DNA of 64,000 nt from positions 1,488,001 through 1,552,000 of the forward strand of contig NZ_AP027079.1 of NCBI RefSeq assembly GCF_030295385.1, read 5' to 3'. The notes under the pieces were generated by a model, which saw only the letters and a program-made list of their open reading frames with translations, did no database searches and had not been told where the DNA came from. Both the position numbers and the translations under genes were made by a program. Positions 37,240-45,190 of the stretch are shown piece after piece; position 1 is the first letter of the stretch, and each line of letters begins with the position of its first letter. Origin of the DNA: Geothrix oryzae. Lineage in GTDB: Bacteria; Acidobacteriota; Holophagae; Holophagales; Holophagaceae.

Positions 37240-38235
37240 TTACCCGCACACCCTGGCGAGGACTCCGGATCGAAGCTGGCCGGCGCTGTAGACGCCCCGA
37301 TCCAGCACCAGGCTGGTGACGAGCTCCACCGGTGTGACATCGAAACTGGGGTTCCAGGCGGCCATGCCTTCGGGGGCCCACCGCAGGCGGCCATGGCCGC
37401 GCACCTCGGCGGGGTCCCGCTCCTCGATGGGGATGGCGGCGCCGGTGGGGCAGGCGAGGTCCACGGTGCTGAAGGGGGCCACGGGATGGAAGGGCACACC
37501 GTGGAAGCGGGCCTGCACGGCCAGGCCGTAGGTGCCCACCTTGTTGGCGAAGTCGCCGTTGGCGGCCACGCGGTCCGAGCCCACCAGCACGCGCTGGACT
37601 TTGCCATCGCGCAGGAGCAGGGCCGCCATGCTGTCGGTGATGAGGGTGGAGGGGATGCCCAGCTTGCTCAGCTCCCAGGCCGTGAGGCGGCCGCCCTGGA
37701 GCAGGGGCCGCGTCTCGTCGGCAAAGACATGGATGCGCTTGCCCTGCTCGTGGGCGCGGCGGATGACGCCGAGCGCCGTGCCGATGCCCGCCGTGGCGAG
37801 GCCCCCGGTGTTGCAGTGGGTGAGGATCCCCTCGCCCTCCTGGATGAGGGCCGCGCCGTGCTGGGCCATGCCCTCGCAGAGCCGCACATCCTCTTCGAAG
37901 ATGGCCTGGGCCTCCGCCCCGGGATCGGTCGCGGCCTTCATGCGGTCCATGGCCCACATGAGGTTCACGGCCGTGGGCCGGGCCGCGCGCAGGGCCGCGC
38001 AGGCGGCGGCGTATTCGGCCGCGGAGGCCCCGCGCGCCGCGCAGGTGGCCAGGCTGGCCGCCGCGGCCACGCCGATGAGGGGCGCCCCCCGCACGGCCAG
38101 GCGCTTGATGAGGGCGATCATGTCCTCGGGCGCGCTGCCATCCAGCCAGACTTCGGCGTCCGGAAGCTGCGTCTGGTCCAGCACCCAGAGCGTGCGTCCG
38201 TCATGTTTCAGGCCAAGGGATTCAAAGGGGGTCAT
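37240..38235 (-). CDS. mtnA: 5-methylthioribose-1-phosphate (or 5-deoxyribose-1-phosphate) isomerase
   Basis: 331 residues of the eIF2B-like isomerase fold. It converts the aldose-1-phosphate to the ketose-1-phosphate in methionine salvage or the related 5-deoxyadenosine salvage. Seen are AVRGAPLIG, LTHCNTGGLATAG with the catalytic Cys, ADETRPLLQGGRLTAWEL and VGSDRVAANGD with the catalytic Asp. The class II aldolase gene lies 113 bases upstream on the same strand. No other mtn gene is in the window. Confidence 0.93.
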   Translation of the reverse strand: MTPFESLGLKHDGRTLWVLDQTQLPDAEVWLDGSAPEDMIALIKRLAVRGAPLIGVAAAASLATCAARGASAAEYAAACAALRAARPTAVNLMWAMDRMKAATDPGAEAQAIFEEDVRLCEGMAQHGAALIQEGEGILTHCNTGGLATAGIGTALGVIRRAHEQGKRIHVFADETRPLLQGGRLTAWELSKLGIPSTLITDSMAALLLRDGKVQRVLVGSDRVAANGDFANKVGTYGLAVQARFHGVPFHPVAPFSTVDLACPTGAAIPIEERDPAEVRGHGRLRWAPEGMAAWNPSFDVTPVELVTSLVLDRGVYSAGQLRSGVLARVCG

Positions 38236-38289
38236 GGTTGCTTCTCAGTCATTGGGGAGCCGGACGAAGGGTTGATTCAGCGCAGGAAG

Positions 38290-38319
38290 CGCAGAGATCA
38301 TCTTTCATTATCCTCTGCG
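38290..38319. repeat. Small inverted repeat, possibly a remnant of the palindrome at 37154
   Basis: cgcagag and ctctgcg, seven bases each, around a 16-base AT-rich loop in the 113-base gap between the aldolase gene and mtnA. The arm shares the cgcagag core with the larger palindrome on the other side of mtnA. Confidence 0.4.
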
Positions 38320-38348
38320 ATATGTGGGGTTGGCGTCGTTTCATTCGC

Positions 38349-39011
38349 TTAGATGATTCTCGGCCCCAGCTTGGCCCGAAGCGCCCGGAGTTCGTCCAGA
38401 TCGGTGGGTTCCAGGCGCTTGGCGCCGCCCAGGGTTTCGGCCTTCCAGAGGATCTCGGCCACCTGCTCCAGCCGCTCGATGCCGCCGGTCGCCTCGTCCA
38501 GGTGCTCGCCCCAGCAGAGGCCGCCGTGGCGGGCCAGGATCATCAGGCGATGGCCGGGCAGGAAGGGCAGGAGGTTCGTGCCCATGGCCTCGGTGCCGGG
38601 GATGGCCATGGGCACGATGGGGATGCGGCCCGCGGCGAGGATGACTTCCGGCAAGCCGTCCGAAGGCAGCTCCCTCAGCTCGGGCCGCGCCAGGGACCAG
38701 GCGATGGCGGTGGGCGGGTGGGCGTGGACGATGGCCCTGGCTTCCGGCACGGCGCGGTAGATGGCCAGGTGCATGGCGCGCTCGCTGCTGGGACGGCCCG
38801 AGAGGATGGTGCCGTCGAGGGCCAGGTAGGCCAGGTCTTCCCGTTTCACCTTCGCCTTCGGCACGCCGCTGGGCGTCATGGCGATGCGGCCGTCGGCCAG
38901 CCTCAGGGACAGGTTGCCGTCGGAAGCCGCCAGCAGGCCGCCTGCGTGGAGGTGGCGGCAGGCATCGAGGAGGTCTTGGAGGAGATCGTGGAGGGGGCCG
39001 GAAGCATCCAT
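38349..39011 (-). CDS. Class II aldolase/adducin-family protein (MtnB or 5-deoxyribulose-1-phosphate aldolase)
   Basis: 220 residues from ATG 39011. Zinc ligands are in AIVHAHPPTA and a later His in LARHGGLCWGEHL. The motif RPSSERAMH places a Glu as in fuculose-phosphate-type aldolases, while MtnB dehydratases have a related but different loop. Next to mtnA, both methylthioribulose-1-phosphate dehydratase and the aldolase of the dihydroxyacetone-phosphate shunt are possible; I lean to the aldolase. The family is sure, the reaction is not. Confidence 0.82.
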   Translation of the reverse strand: MDASGPLHDLLQDLLDACRHLHAGGLLAASDGNLSLRLADGRIAMTPSGVPKAKVKREDLAYLALDGTILSGRPSSERAMHLAIYRAVPEARAIVHAHPPTAIAWSLARPELRELPSDGLPEVILAAGRIPIVPMAIPGTEAMGTNLLPFLPGHRLMILARHGGLCWGEHLDEATGGIERLEQVAEILWKAETLGGAKRLEPTDLDELRALRAKLGPRII

Positions 39012-39018
39012 GGAGGGA

Positions 39019-39429
39019 TTATCGCCTGCTCCGGAGGGCCGCGGGGCGGGCCTTCGCCACCGGGGCCGCCGCCAGGGTCGCCGACACGCGCTTGGGCGCC
39101 ACGGCACAGAAACTCTCCTCGAGCCAGTCCAGCAACAGGGGCAGGGGGATGGATTCCCCCGGGGTGAAGGTGGCGGTGATCCATCCGCTTTTGCCGAGGC
39201 CGTAGCCCGTGGGTTTGGTGAAGGGCAGAAGGATGGCGAAGCCGTTCGACTGGGGCAGCTTCATGGAAAGGGAGAGGGTGTCGTCGCCCGTGGACAGGAA
39301 GAGGAACACCTTCCCCCTCACCTTGAAGGCGCACTCACCCCAAGGGTGGTCCTCCGTGGTTTCGGGGAAGGCGAGGGCCGCCTTCCGGAGAGCCGTCACG
39401 GGCCTGGAGAACGGCGGGGGCTTGGGCAT
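39019..39429 (-). CDS. MmcQ/YjbR-family protein
   Basis: 136 residues from ATG 39429 (an ATG at 39447 would add six). The fold is the CyaY-like one of the MmcQ/YjbR group, with ALAFPETTEDHPWGECAFKVRGKVF and GKSGWITATF. These proteins are often found in single-copy variable loci; a DNA-binding role has been suggested but not proved. It sits only 7 bases upstream of the aldolase gene. Confidence 0.8.
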   Translation of the reverse strand: MPKPPPFSRPVTALRKAALAFPETTEDHPWGECAFKVRGKVFLFLSTGDDTLSLSMKLPQSNGFAILLPFTKPTGYGLGKSGWITATFTPGESIPLPLLLDWLEESFCAVAPKRVSATLAAAPVAKARPAALRSRR

Positions 39430-39467
39430 GGGCGCACTCGCGAACAAGGCTGACTGGATGGGATCCC

Positions 39468-39887
39468 CTAGGACTTCGGTTTCTTCGGGGATTTCGACGG
39501 GGTGGACCTGTTGAGCTCGACCGCTCGGCGGATGAGCGCCTTGAAGGCCGATGCGTCGACCTCTTCTCCTTCATGGATGTCGATCGCGCGCCGCGCGTTT
39601 CCATCGAGGCTCGCGTTGAAGAGGTGGTCCGGATCCGCCAGCGACGCGCCCTTGAGGAAGGTCAGCTTCACGGCCTTCTTGTAGGATTCCCCCGTGCAGA
39701 GGATGCCATCGTGCGACCAGACAGGAGTGCCCATCCACTTCCATTCTTCGACGACTTCCGGATCGGCCTCCTGGATGAGCCGGCGCATTCGACCGAGGGT
39801 TTCGCCCCGCCAGTCCCCGAGCTCGGCGATCCGTTCCGTGATGAGCTCCGAGGCCGTGGGAACTGGACTCGCACTTTGTTTTTTCAT
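39468..39887 (-). CDS. DUF1801 (YdhG-like) protein
   Basis: 139 residues from ATG 39887, with AGGAGGAA immediately upstream. The family core WKWMGTPVWSHDGILCTGES and the KKAVKLTFLKGASL block are clear; the tail is basic (SKSPKKPKS). Function unknown. It is the first gene left of the cassette array, on the same strand as the cassettes and 80 bases from the last degenerate attC, so it could be an old cassette whose attC has been lost. Confidence 0.78.
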   Translation of the reverse strand: MKKQSASPVPTASELITERIAELGDWRGETLGRMRRLIQEADPEVVEEWKWMGTPVWSHDGILCTGESYKKAVKLTFLKGASLADPDHLFNASLDGNARRAIDIHEGEEVDASAFKALIRRAVELNRSTPSKSPKKPKS

Positions 39888-39967
39888 GGTTTCCTCCTGA
39901 GAACGCAGGAGATTCTATGAACAGGCAGATGAGGGGCAGGAGCTGTGGGGGAGATTGGGCCCCGAAT

Positions 39968-40057
39968 GCCTAATCATGCCGCGAAGGCGAGTAAGCAGGG
40001 AGATGAGAGAGAGCGAAAGGCAAAGCAGGCAGGGGCTGAGCTAGCAGAGGGCTAGGC
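39968..40057 (-). repeat. attC-1 (degenerate, left end of array)
   Basis: Cores gcctaat and gctaggc, 90 bp. The left arm and stem are lost, but the agatgagagagagcgaaaggca loop is still recognisable. Confidence 0.65.
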
Positions 40058-40441
40058 GCTGCGTGATTTCGAAAGGAGGCCGCCCAGCCACGCGCACGGC
40101 AAGGTGGCGAGGGCGAGTGCCATGGGGTACCACGCGGGCCCGAAATGGTTTTGAATGGCAGTCCTAGCCCCAAGAAGGCTGAGAATGAAACTGATGATGC
40201 CGAGAAGCATGGCGTGCAGCATGGGATTTCGACCCGAAAGCCTTCCTGCGATGTAACAACCAGTCACGGTAAAGACACATCGATAGGAAAGGGCCAGGAG
40301 ATTGGGCCAGAAGCCCCAGACCGGCTGGCCCCAGGCTGGATAGAGCCTGGCTTGTTGGAGCACATGGTCGGTGGAGAGTGAAAGGCCGACCGCCGCGATC
40401 CACCCAATGAGGACCGCCCCGACACTCCTTGGCAAGTTCAC
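40052..40441 (-). CDS. Cassette: small membrane protein
   Basis: 129 residues from GTG 40441, with AGAGGG eight bases upstream. The frame is open to 40564, but that part is attC-2 sequence. About four membrane helices (SVGAVLIGWIAAVGLS, LLALSYRCVFTVTGCYIAG, MLLGIISFILSLLG, MALALATLPCAWLGG). No family recognised. The stop lies inside attC-1. Confidence 0.6.
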   Translation of the reverse strand: MNLPRSVGAVLIGWIAAVGLSLSTDHVLQQARLYPAWGQPVWGFWPNLLALSYRCVFTVTGCYIAGRLSGRNPMLHAMLLGIISFILSLLGARTAIQNHFGPAWYPMALALATLPCAWLGGLLSKSRSA

Positions 40442-40475
40442 GAAACCCTCTAAGTGGTGTGGTCCTCGGGTTGAC

Positions 40476-40598
40476 GCCTCACGGGAGAGGCTGATCGGCC
40501 CGCCTGCACCGAGGTGCTGAGCGAAGACGAAGAAACAAGATATTGAGAGAGAGCGGAAGGCCATGCCGGCGGTGTGCGAGTGGAGCGAGGTGTCAGGC
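40476..40598 (-). repeat. attC-2 (degenerate)
   Basis: Cores gcctcac and gtcaggc, 123 bp. The right arm is diverged to gtgcgagtggagcgag. Confidence 0.7.
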
Positions 40599-40964
40599 CT
40601 GCCTGGGATGAGGGGGAACTTTTTCTGTTTTTACGATGTCGACGGAAATTTCAATGGCTGGGATGGTTCCTTTGTTCTCGAGCCAGTGATGGGTGTTTCG
40701 ATCTTCTGGCCAGCCCACTCCAGGGCCATAGTCGGTGGAAATCCCGTTTCGATGATCAGTGATCGTACCTTGAAGAATGAAGACAGTACCCGGTCTCCCA
40801 ACATGGTCATGAAGCGGGCCGAACACCCCTCCAGGTGCGATGGTGACCCTTCGCATTCGAAGCTGTCGGCCTTCCATCCCATCGATCTCTGGACCTAGGT
40901 CGACCGTCGAAAGCAGCTGAACGGTCACACCGTTTGTCTCTGGAACGACCTCGTCTTTGTTCAA
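40593..40964 (-). CDS. Cassette: cupin-domain protein
   Basis: 123 residues from TTG 40964, which has GGAGG six bases upstream. A cupin_2-like barrel: RVTIAPGGVFGPLHDHVGRP gives the metal-binding His pair, and VGWPEDRNTHHWLENKG the second motif. Such proteins bind small molecules or metal. The stop TGA is supplied by the core of attC-2. Function unknown. Confidence 0.75.
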   Translation of the reverse strand: MNKDEVVPETNGVTVQLLSTVDLGPEIDGMEGRQLRMRRVTIAPGGVFGPLHDHVGRPGTVFILQGTITDHRNGISTDYGPGVGWPEDRNTHHWLENKGTIPAIEISVDIVKTEKVPPHPRQA

Positions 40965-40988
40965 GGTGGCCTCCGGTCGTGAGGTGGG

Positions 40989-41118
40989 GTCTGACGAATG
41001 AAGATAACGGCCCTGGCCTGCGCCTGCGTCGAGACGAGGAGCCAAGCCAAGGAAGCGGGAAGCTGGGAGAGCGCGGAAGCCAACATGGGCGAGGCCCAAG
41101 TTGAGCTAAAGGTTAGGC
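40989..41118 (-). repeat. attC-3 (diverged)
   Basis: Cores gtctgac and gttaggc, 130 bp; the stem has several mismatches. Confidence 0.75.
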
Positions 41119-41133
41119 CGCGGCAGGCCCCCT

Positions 41134-41628
41134 TCAACCTCCGACGGGGTTAGGAACTCCAATGGATGAGAACCATGAAGCAAGATGATCTGCGTGCTTG
41201 CCTGATGCCAGAGGAATCGACTTGCCTTCGTTCAGGTCGTTCAAGGTTAGGGATCGATCGATCCACTCAAGCGTGACCGCTGATTTGGAGTGGACGACCC
41301 TTTGAGTTATGCCGAGTGGAACCAATATTGGTCCAATGTTGATCCAAGTCGTAGGGACTTGGTGAAATACGACCGAATCACCTTCGAGGCTTACCTTTCT
41401 GGGGAAAGTCCGAATGGCGAAGGTCGCGAGAGCAAGGTAGATACCACCGTTGAACAGTGAGGTTATGAGTGGCCGCAGGGTGTGTAGATGGAGCGAATCA
41501 TAGACACCGCTCATCAACACGAGGGCAGCCCCGAGTTGTAGGAACCTCTTAAAGAACAGCATGAAGCCCGAGAGTTCGATGAGGAACTCTGAATCGGGAA
41601 CTTTCAAGCTGAGTTCTTCTGGATTCAT
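41134..41628 (-). CDS. Cassette: membrane protein with soluble C-terminus
   Basis: 164 residues from ATG 41628, five bases from the core of attC-4. A short acidic start (MNPEELSLKVPDSEF) precedes two or three membrane helices (FLQLGAALVLMSGVYDS and GGIYLALATFAIRTF) and a C-terminal domain of PH-like look (RKVSLEGDSVVFHQVPTTW, LTLNDLNEGKSIPLASG). It resembles no named family with certainty. Confidence 0.6.
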   Translation of the reverse strand: MNPEELSLKVPDSEFLIELSGFMLFFKRFLQLGAALVLMSGVYDSLHLHTLRPLITSLFNGGIYLALATFAIRTFPRKVSLEGDSVVFHQVPTTWINIGPILVPLGITQRVVHSKSAVTLEWIDRSLTLNDLNEGKSIPLASGKHADHLASWFSSIGVPNPVGG

Positions 41629-41633
41629 GGGCG

Positions 41634-41755
41634 GCCTAATGAATGAAGCTAACTGGCTCCGCCTGCGCCGAGGCACTGGGCGGAGCCGAGGAAGCGGGAC
41701 GTTGAGAGAGCGGAAGGCCATGCGGGCGGGATCCGAGTTGAGCTGGAGTTGAGGC
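41634..41755 (-). repeat. attC-4 (diverged)
   Basis: Cores gcctaat and gttgaggc (one extra base), 122 bp. Confidence 0.75.
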
Positions 41756-42502
41756 TCACCGCGGCATCAGCGCGAAGACACCCCAGCCCAGGTACTCACG
41801 CGTGTACGCGGCGTAGTGCTCGGGTTCCGAGGTCAGTTTGGCTCGAACTTCTTTCGCGAACGGATCATCTGGATTGGCTTCAAGCCATCGGCGCATGGTG
41901 AGCCATTTGGCCGCCTCGTATCTGTCCCAGCCGTCCTGGTCAGCTAGAACCATTTCAACGATGTCATAGCCAAGGCGGCCGAAAGACGCGAGAAGGTCCG
42001 GGAGCATGAGAAAATCGGAGATTGAGCTGGCAAGGCACCCCTTGGCAACATCTTCCGTCGGGGGTGACTGCCGCCAGTAGGGCTCACCGATGAGGATGAT
42101 CCCTCCGGTACGCAGGCTCCGGGAGAGAAGTTCGATCGTGCCGGCGACTCCCCCGCCGATCCAAGTGGCGCCAACACAGGCGGCCACACTGACCTTCTCA
42201 TCCGAGACATAACCGGCAGCATCGCCATGGAGGAACTTGACTTGATCGGCGACGCCGAGTTCTTCGGCACGGAGGTTCGCTTGCTCGGTGAACAACGGGC
42301 TCATGTCGATACCGAAGCCGATGATGCCGTGATCGCGTGCCCAGGTGCAAAGCATCTCCCCCGAACCGCTGCCGAGGTCGAGCACCCGAGTTCCCGATTC
42401 CAGACGCAGCGCAAGGCCAAGAGTGGCCAGCTTTTCGGGTGTGAACGGGTTGTGGATGCGGTGCGCACTTTCAGTGATGTTGAAGATCCTTGGAATGTCC
42501 AT
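41756..42502 (-). CDS. Cassette: SAM-dependent class I methyltransferase
   Basis: 248 residues. Motif I is VLDLGSGSGEMLCTWARD (residues about 40-57), followed by GFGIDMSP and FLHGDAAGYV, the SAM pocket. IILIGEPYWRQSP follows at motif IV/V. The substrate is unknown; the overall layout resembles ubiquinone/menaquinone-type and cyclopropane-like methyltransferases. It is among the longest cassette genes and ends just outside attC-4. Confidence 0.85.
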   Translation of the reverse strand: MDIPRIFNITESAHRIHNPFTPEKLATLGLALRLESGTRVLDLGSGSGEMLCTWARDHGIIGFGIDMSPLFTEQANLRAEELGVADQVKFLHGDAAGYVSDEKVSVAACVGATWIGGGVAGTIELLSRSLRTGGIILIGEPYWRQSPPTEDVAKGCLASSISDFLMLPDLLASFGRLGYDIVEMVLADQDGWDRYEAAKWLTMRRWLEANPDDPFAKEVRAKLTSEPEHYAAYTREYLGWGVFALMPR

Positions 42503-42543
42503 TCCGGGAAATCTCCTTATGCGCGTGAGCAGACACGGTCATG

Positions 42544-42572
42544 GCCTAACGAATGTGGGCGGAGCGTTGGGT
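42544..42572 (-). repeat. attC-5 (29-bp deletion remnant)
   Basis: gcctaacgaatg at one end and gttgggt at the other with only 15 bases between; stem and loop are gone. Probably no longer recombinogenic. Confidence 0.55.
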
Positions 42573-42583
42573 GCGAGATGGCC

Positions 42584-43096
42584 CTAGCGATCCGGGGTCA
42601 CGGATATGACCAGCTTCAATTTGGCGGGGTTCTCGCCCTTGAAAAGGTTGTCGAATTCTTCTTTTGAAATTTCCAAGGAGGAACTATCCGATCTATTCTG
42701 CTTTTCCTTGGCAGAAATCTCGAGCTCCGTGATGGTGTTTATCGCACGAGCACCACCAATGATCGAACACTGAACCCTGACCTTTCGATCATATGAAGGA
42801 CGAACATAGGCGGTCGCCTTGATGGTTAACTTGATGCGCTTCGACCAAGTTGTGGATTTCGTAATCAAGATGAGTGGCAGGGAGACCCCGTCGCACACAA
42901 ACTTATCTTGATCGGTATAGGGATAGATATTTCCAGGCTCCTCCACCTTGAGTCGATCCAATGGCAATTCAATGACCATGGGGGAAGAAAATTCTCCATG
43001 TTTTAAATCTGCTTCAGACCCCTGTTTTGCGATCACCTGCCCCATGAGTGGCGAGACCAACAAGGTTAAGACCAGGCATAGATGCTTGAAATTCAT
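42584..43096 (-). CDS. Cassette: exported protein
   Basis: 170 residues from ATG 43096. A signal peptide (MNFKHLCLVLTLLVSPLMG) leads to a beta-rich domain with paired cysteines (FVCDGVSLPLIL and VQCSIIGGA). The last third is charged (EISAKEKQNRSDSSSLEISK). No family recognised. It stops at a TAG next to the truncated attC-5. Confidence 0.65.
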   Translation of the reverse strand: MNFKHLCLVLTLLVSPLMGQVIAKQGSEADLKHGEFSSPMVIELPLDRLKVEEPGNIYPYTDQDKFVCDGVSLPLILITKSTTWSKRIKLTIKATAYVRPSYDRKVRVQCSIIGGARAINTITELEISAKEKQNRSDSSSLEISKEEFDNLFKGENPAKLKLVISVTPDR

Positions 43097-43123
43097 GGAA
43101 GATCCTTTGAAAAGGGATGGTGA

Positions 43124-43246
43124 ACCCAACCAAAACGGGCAACCGGCCCTGTCTGCACCGAGGCACTGAGCGAAGCCGAGATGCGAGAGGCTGAGAGAGA
43201 GCGGAAGGGAAGGCAGGCAGGATCTGACTTGAGCGAGGAATTAGGC
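43124..43246 (-). repeat. attC-6 (diverged)
   Basis: Cores acccaac and attaggc, 123 bp. Confidence 0.7.
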
Positions 43247-43279
43247 CGCAGGGTGCACATGCTTGATCATCGTAAACGG

Positions 43280-43681
43280 CTACGGGGCAGGCTGGGAAGC
43301 CATGTGGAGCAGCCCCCACCCATGGCCATCCGGATCCACGAAACTGTGTGTGTACATGAACCCAAAATCTTCGGGCTTGTCGTAGGTTGAACCACCAGCC
43401 GCAAGGGCCTTGGCGACCAATTCATCTACCTGTTCACGGCTCTCACAACTGAGAGATATCAAGACTTCGACGGCCTGATTCGTGTCGCAGATAGCTTTGG
43501 GCGTGAACTCACGGAACTTGGCATGGGTACCCAACATCACAGACATTGCATCATTGATGACGATGCACGCGGCCGTGTTGTCGCTGAACTGTGGGTTGTG
43601 AACAAATCCAAGCGCCTTGAAGAAGCTGATCGACCTCTGGAGATCAGCGACCGGGAGGGTGAGGAACACCTGGTTGATCAT
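43280..43681 (-). CDS. Cassette: VOC-family (glyoxalase/bleomycin-resistance fold) protein
   Basis: 133 residues. Two beta-alpha-beta-beta-beta modules: VFLTLPVADLQRSISFFKALG, then EVLISLSCESREQVDELVAK and ending FVDPDGHGWGLLHM. This is the common small VOC type often labelled extradiol dioxygenase-like; substrates are mostly unknown, though some confer antibiotic resistance. 42 bases separate the start from attC-7. Confidence 0.85.
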   Translation of the reverse strand: MINQVFLTLPVADLQRSISFFKALGFVHNPQFSDNTAACIVINDAMSVMLGTHAKFREFTPKAICDTNQAVEVLISLSCESREQVDELVAKALAAGGSTYDKPEDFGFMYTHSFVDPDGHGWGLLHMASQPAP

Positions 43682-43723
43682 GCCAATCTCCTTTGGCCTG
43701 GTAATGACGGCGATGGGGGTGCG

Positions 43724-43855
43724 GCCTAATGAATGAGGCCTACCGGCCGCACCTGCGCTGAGGGGCTGGGCAGAGCTGAGGAATCGAGAAGTTGAGAGAG
43801 CGTGTGTGAGAGAGGGACAATGCAGGCGGGGTCGGAGGTGAACGAGGGGTTAGGC
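43724..43855 (-). repeat. attC-7
   Basis: Cores gcctaat and gttaggc, 132 bp with a loop about 8 bases longer than usual. Confidence 0.85.
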
Positions 43856-44322
43856 CCAGCTGCTTCGAGCACCTCCAGCGTGAAGTCCAACCAACCCTCA
43901 GCTGTATAGGCAGTAGGACGAACCTCTAGAACTTTATTTATTGCTACTTTGACAGGTAAGTCGAAAGCCCTCATGAGGAAATATGCCAGAAATAGCCCTG
44001 TTCTGTCTTTTCCCGAGGAGCAGTGGACCAGCACCCTGTGCCCTTGTGTGAGTTGTTGGAGCACGAAGGAATACGCACACGGAAGGGCGTTCATGCAGTG
44101 ATCGGCGTCACCGGACTGCGGCGGCACATGCGGCGGCAAGGCAATGCAAGCGTAGGCCATTCCGAGCTGATCGAAGTCTTCTGGATGGCAGAGCACCCCA
44201 TCATTGACCGAAAGAACTGCACTAAACCCTGCTGATCTAAGTTCGGCAAGTTTCCAAGGCTGTCGATCGGGTCCACATCGACCGGCAAGCTGGTCTTGGA
44301 TCACCCAGAAAATGTGCTGCAT
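43726..44322 (-). CDS. Cassette: dual-specificity phosphatase-like protein with attC-encoded tail
   Basis: 198 residues from ATG 44322. The P-loop VHCSSGKDRTGLF gives CX5R with Cys101 and Arg107, so a phosphatase of the DSP/PTP group is well supported. Residues about 156-198 are read from attC-7, ending at a stop in its far core, and are not part of the fold; the original stop seems lost or was never present. The natural substrate is unknown. Confidence 0.8.
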   Translation of the reverse strand: MQHIFWVIQDQLAGRCGPDRQPWKLAELRSAGFSAVLSVNDGVLCHPEDFDQLGMAYACIALPPHVPPQSGDADHCMNALPCAYSFVLQQLTQGHRVLVHCSSGKDRTGLFLAYFLMRAFDLPVKVAINKVLEVRPTAYTAEGWLDFTLEVLEAAGPNPSFTSDPACIVPLSHTLSQLLDSSALPSPSAQVRPVGLIH

Positions 44323-44329
44323 CCATGCG

Positions 44330-44456
44330 ACCTAACGGGTGAAGCTAACCGGACCAGCTGCGGCTGAAACGATTAGCAGAGAACGGGGGAAGGAACAGCC
44401 AAGGCGGAAGGGCTTGGCCGCTCGCGGCTGGGTCCGAGTAGAGCGGAGGGTTAGGG
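44330..44456 (-). repeat. attC-8 (different stem)
   Basis: Cores acctaac and gttaggg, 127 bp. The outer arms match the others, but the stem and loop (accagctgcggctg...cgcggctgggt) differ. Confidence 0.75.
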
Positions 44457-44693
44457 TACCTGCCCGGTCAAGTCGAGGAAAAGTAGGTATGAAATGAAGA
44501 TGAGCAATCCTAGGCCTAGAACACCCAGGTAAGCAGTTCGAATCCAAAATGGTACGGGGTCGGCTTCACGATAATACTTTGTCTCGAAATATACGGAGAC
44601 CCCCCGTTTGATTGACCTTCGAAACAGGTAGAGGAGACAGATGCTCAACCCATAGGCGAGGAGAAAGACAAAGGCATGTTGGAAGAGGCGCAT
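44451..44693 (-). CDS. Cassette: small membrane protein
   Basis: 80 residues with two membrane helices (FVFLLAYGLSICLLYLF and TAYLGVLGLGLLIFISYLLF) and a basic loop between (RRSIKRG). The TAA stop is the core of attC-8. No family recognised. Confidence 0.6.
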   Translation of the reverse strand: MRLFQHAFVFLLAYGLSICLLYLFRRSIKRGVSVYFETKYYREADPVPFWIRTAYLGVLGLGLLIFISYLLFLDLTGQVP

Positions 44694-44712
44694 CCGGTCC
44701 AGTCCTTGGGTG

Positions 44713-44835
44713 GCCTAACGAATGAAGCTAAGCGGCCACGCCTGCACCGAGTCGATGAGTGGAGCCGAGATAGCGTAATGCTGGGAGAGAGCGGAAGGCA
44801 ATGCAGGCGGCGCCGAGCTGAGCTAAGGGCTAGGC
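44713..44835 (-). repeat. attC-9
   Basis: Cores gcctaac and gctaggc, 123 bp; left arm ctaagcgg with a mixed right arm ccgagctgag. Confidence 0.85.
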
Positions 44836-45174
44836 CAAGTCATTACGATCACCGCGAGTAGTTGGATTGGATATGACCAGGAATTCGACAGGATCATTGT
44901 ATGGATTCTTGAACTGATGTGGTTTGCCAGCCGCAATGTGAATGCCCTCACCGGCCGAGAGTGGATAATCTTGGCCTTCTAGTTCCATGATGGCGTGACC
45001 GGTGAGGATGAAGAAAAACTGCTGAGCCACCGAATGGGTGTGCCGTTGTTCCGATCTGCCCGGTGGAACCGATTCTTGGATGACATGGAGGCTTGGGTTC
45101 TTAAGCAGATGCCATCCATCACAGTTGTCGCCCCAAACATAGTGCTCAGCATTGTTTGTAGAAACGATCGTCAT
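44830..45174 (-). CDS. Cassette: cupin_2 protein
   Basis: 114 residues. The barrel has motif 1 PPGRSEQRHTHSVAQQFFF and motif 2 AGEGIHIAAGKPHQFKNP, so a full set of metal-binding His/Glu residues is present. Small single-domain cupins often act as isomerases or sugar/ligand sensors; the role is unknown. The TAG stop is the core of attC-9. It is unlike the cupin at 40593 in sequence. Confidence 0.85.
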   Translation of the reverse strand: MTIVSTNNAEHYVWGDNCDGWHLLKNPSLHVIQESVPPGRSEQRHTHSVAQQFFFILTGHAIMELEGQDYPLSAGEGIHIAAGKPHQFKNPYNDPVEFLVISNPTTRGDRNDLA

Positions 45175-45190
45175 GAGAAATCCGGGTAGG

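Noticed and set aside
40442-40564. N-terminal extension MAFRSLS... of the first cassette protein, and similar MAFRSL/MLSRL starts elsewhere
   Set aside because: The same peptide appears wherever attC is read in that frame; it is site sequence, and better starts with ribosome sites lie just downstream.
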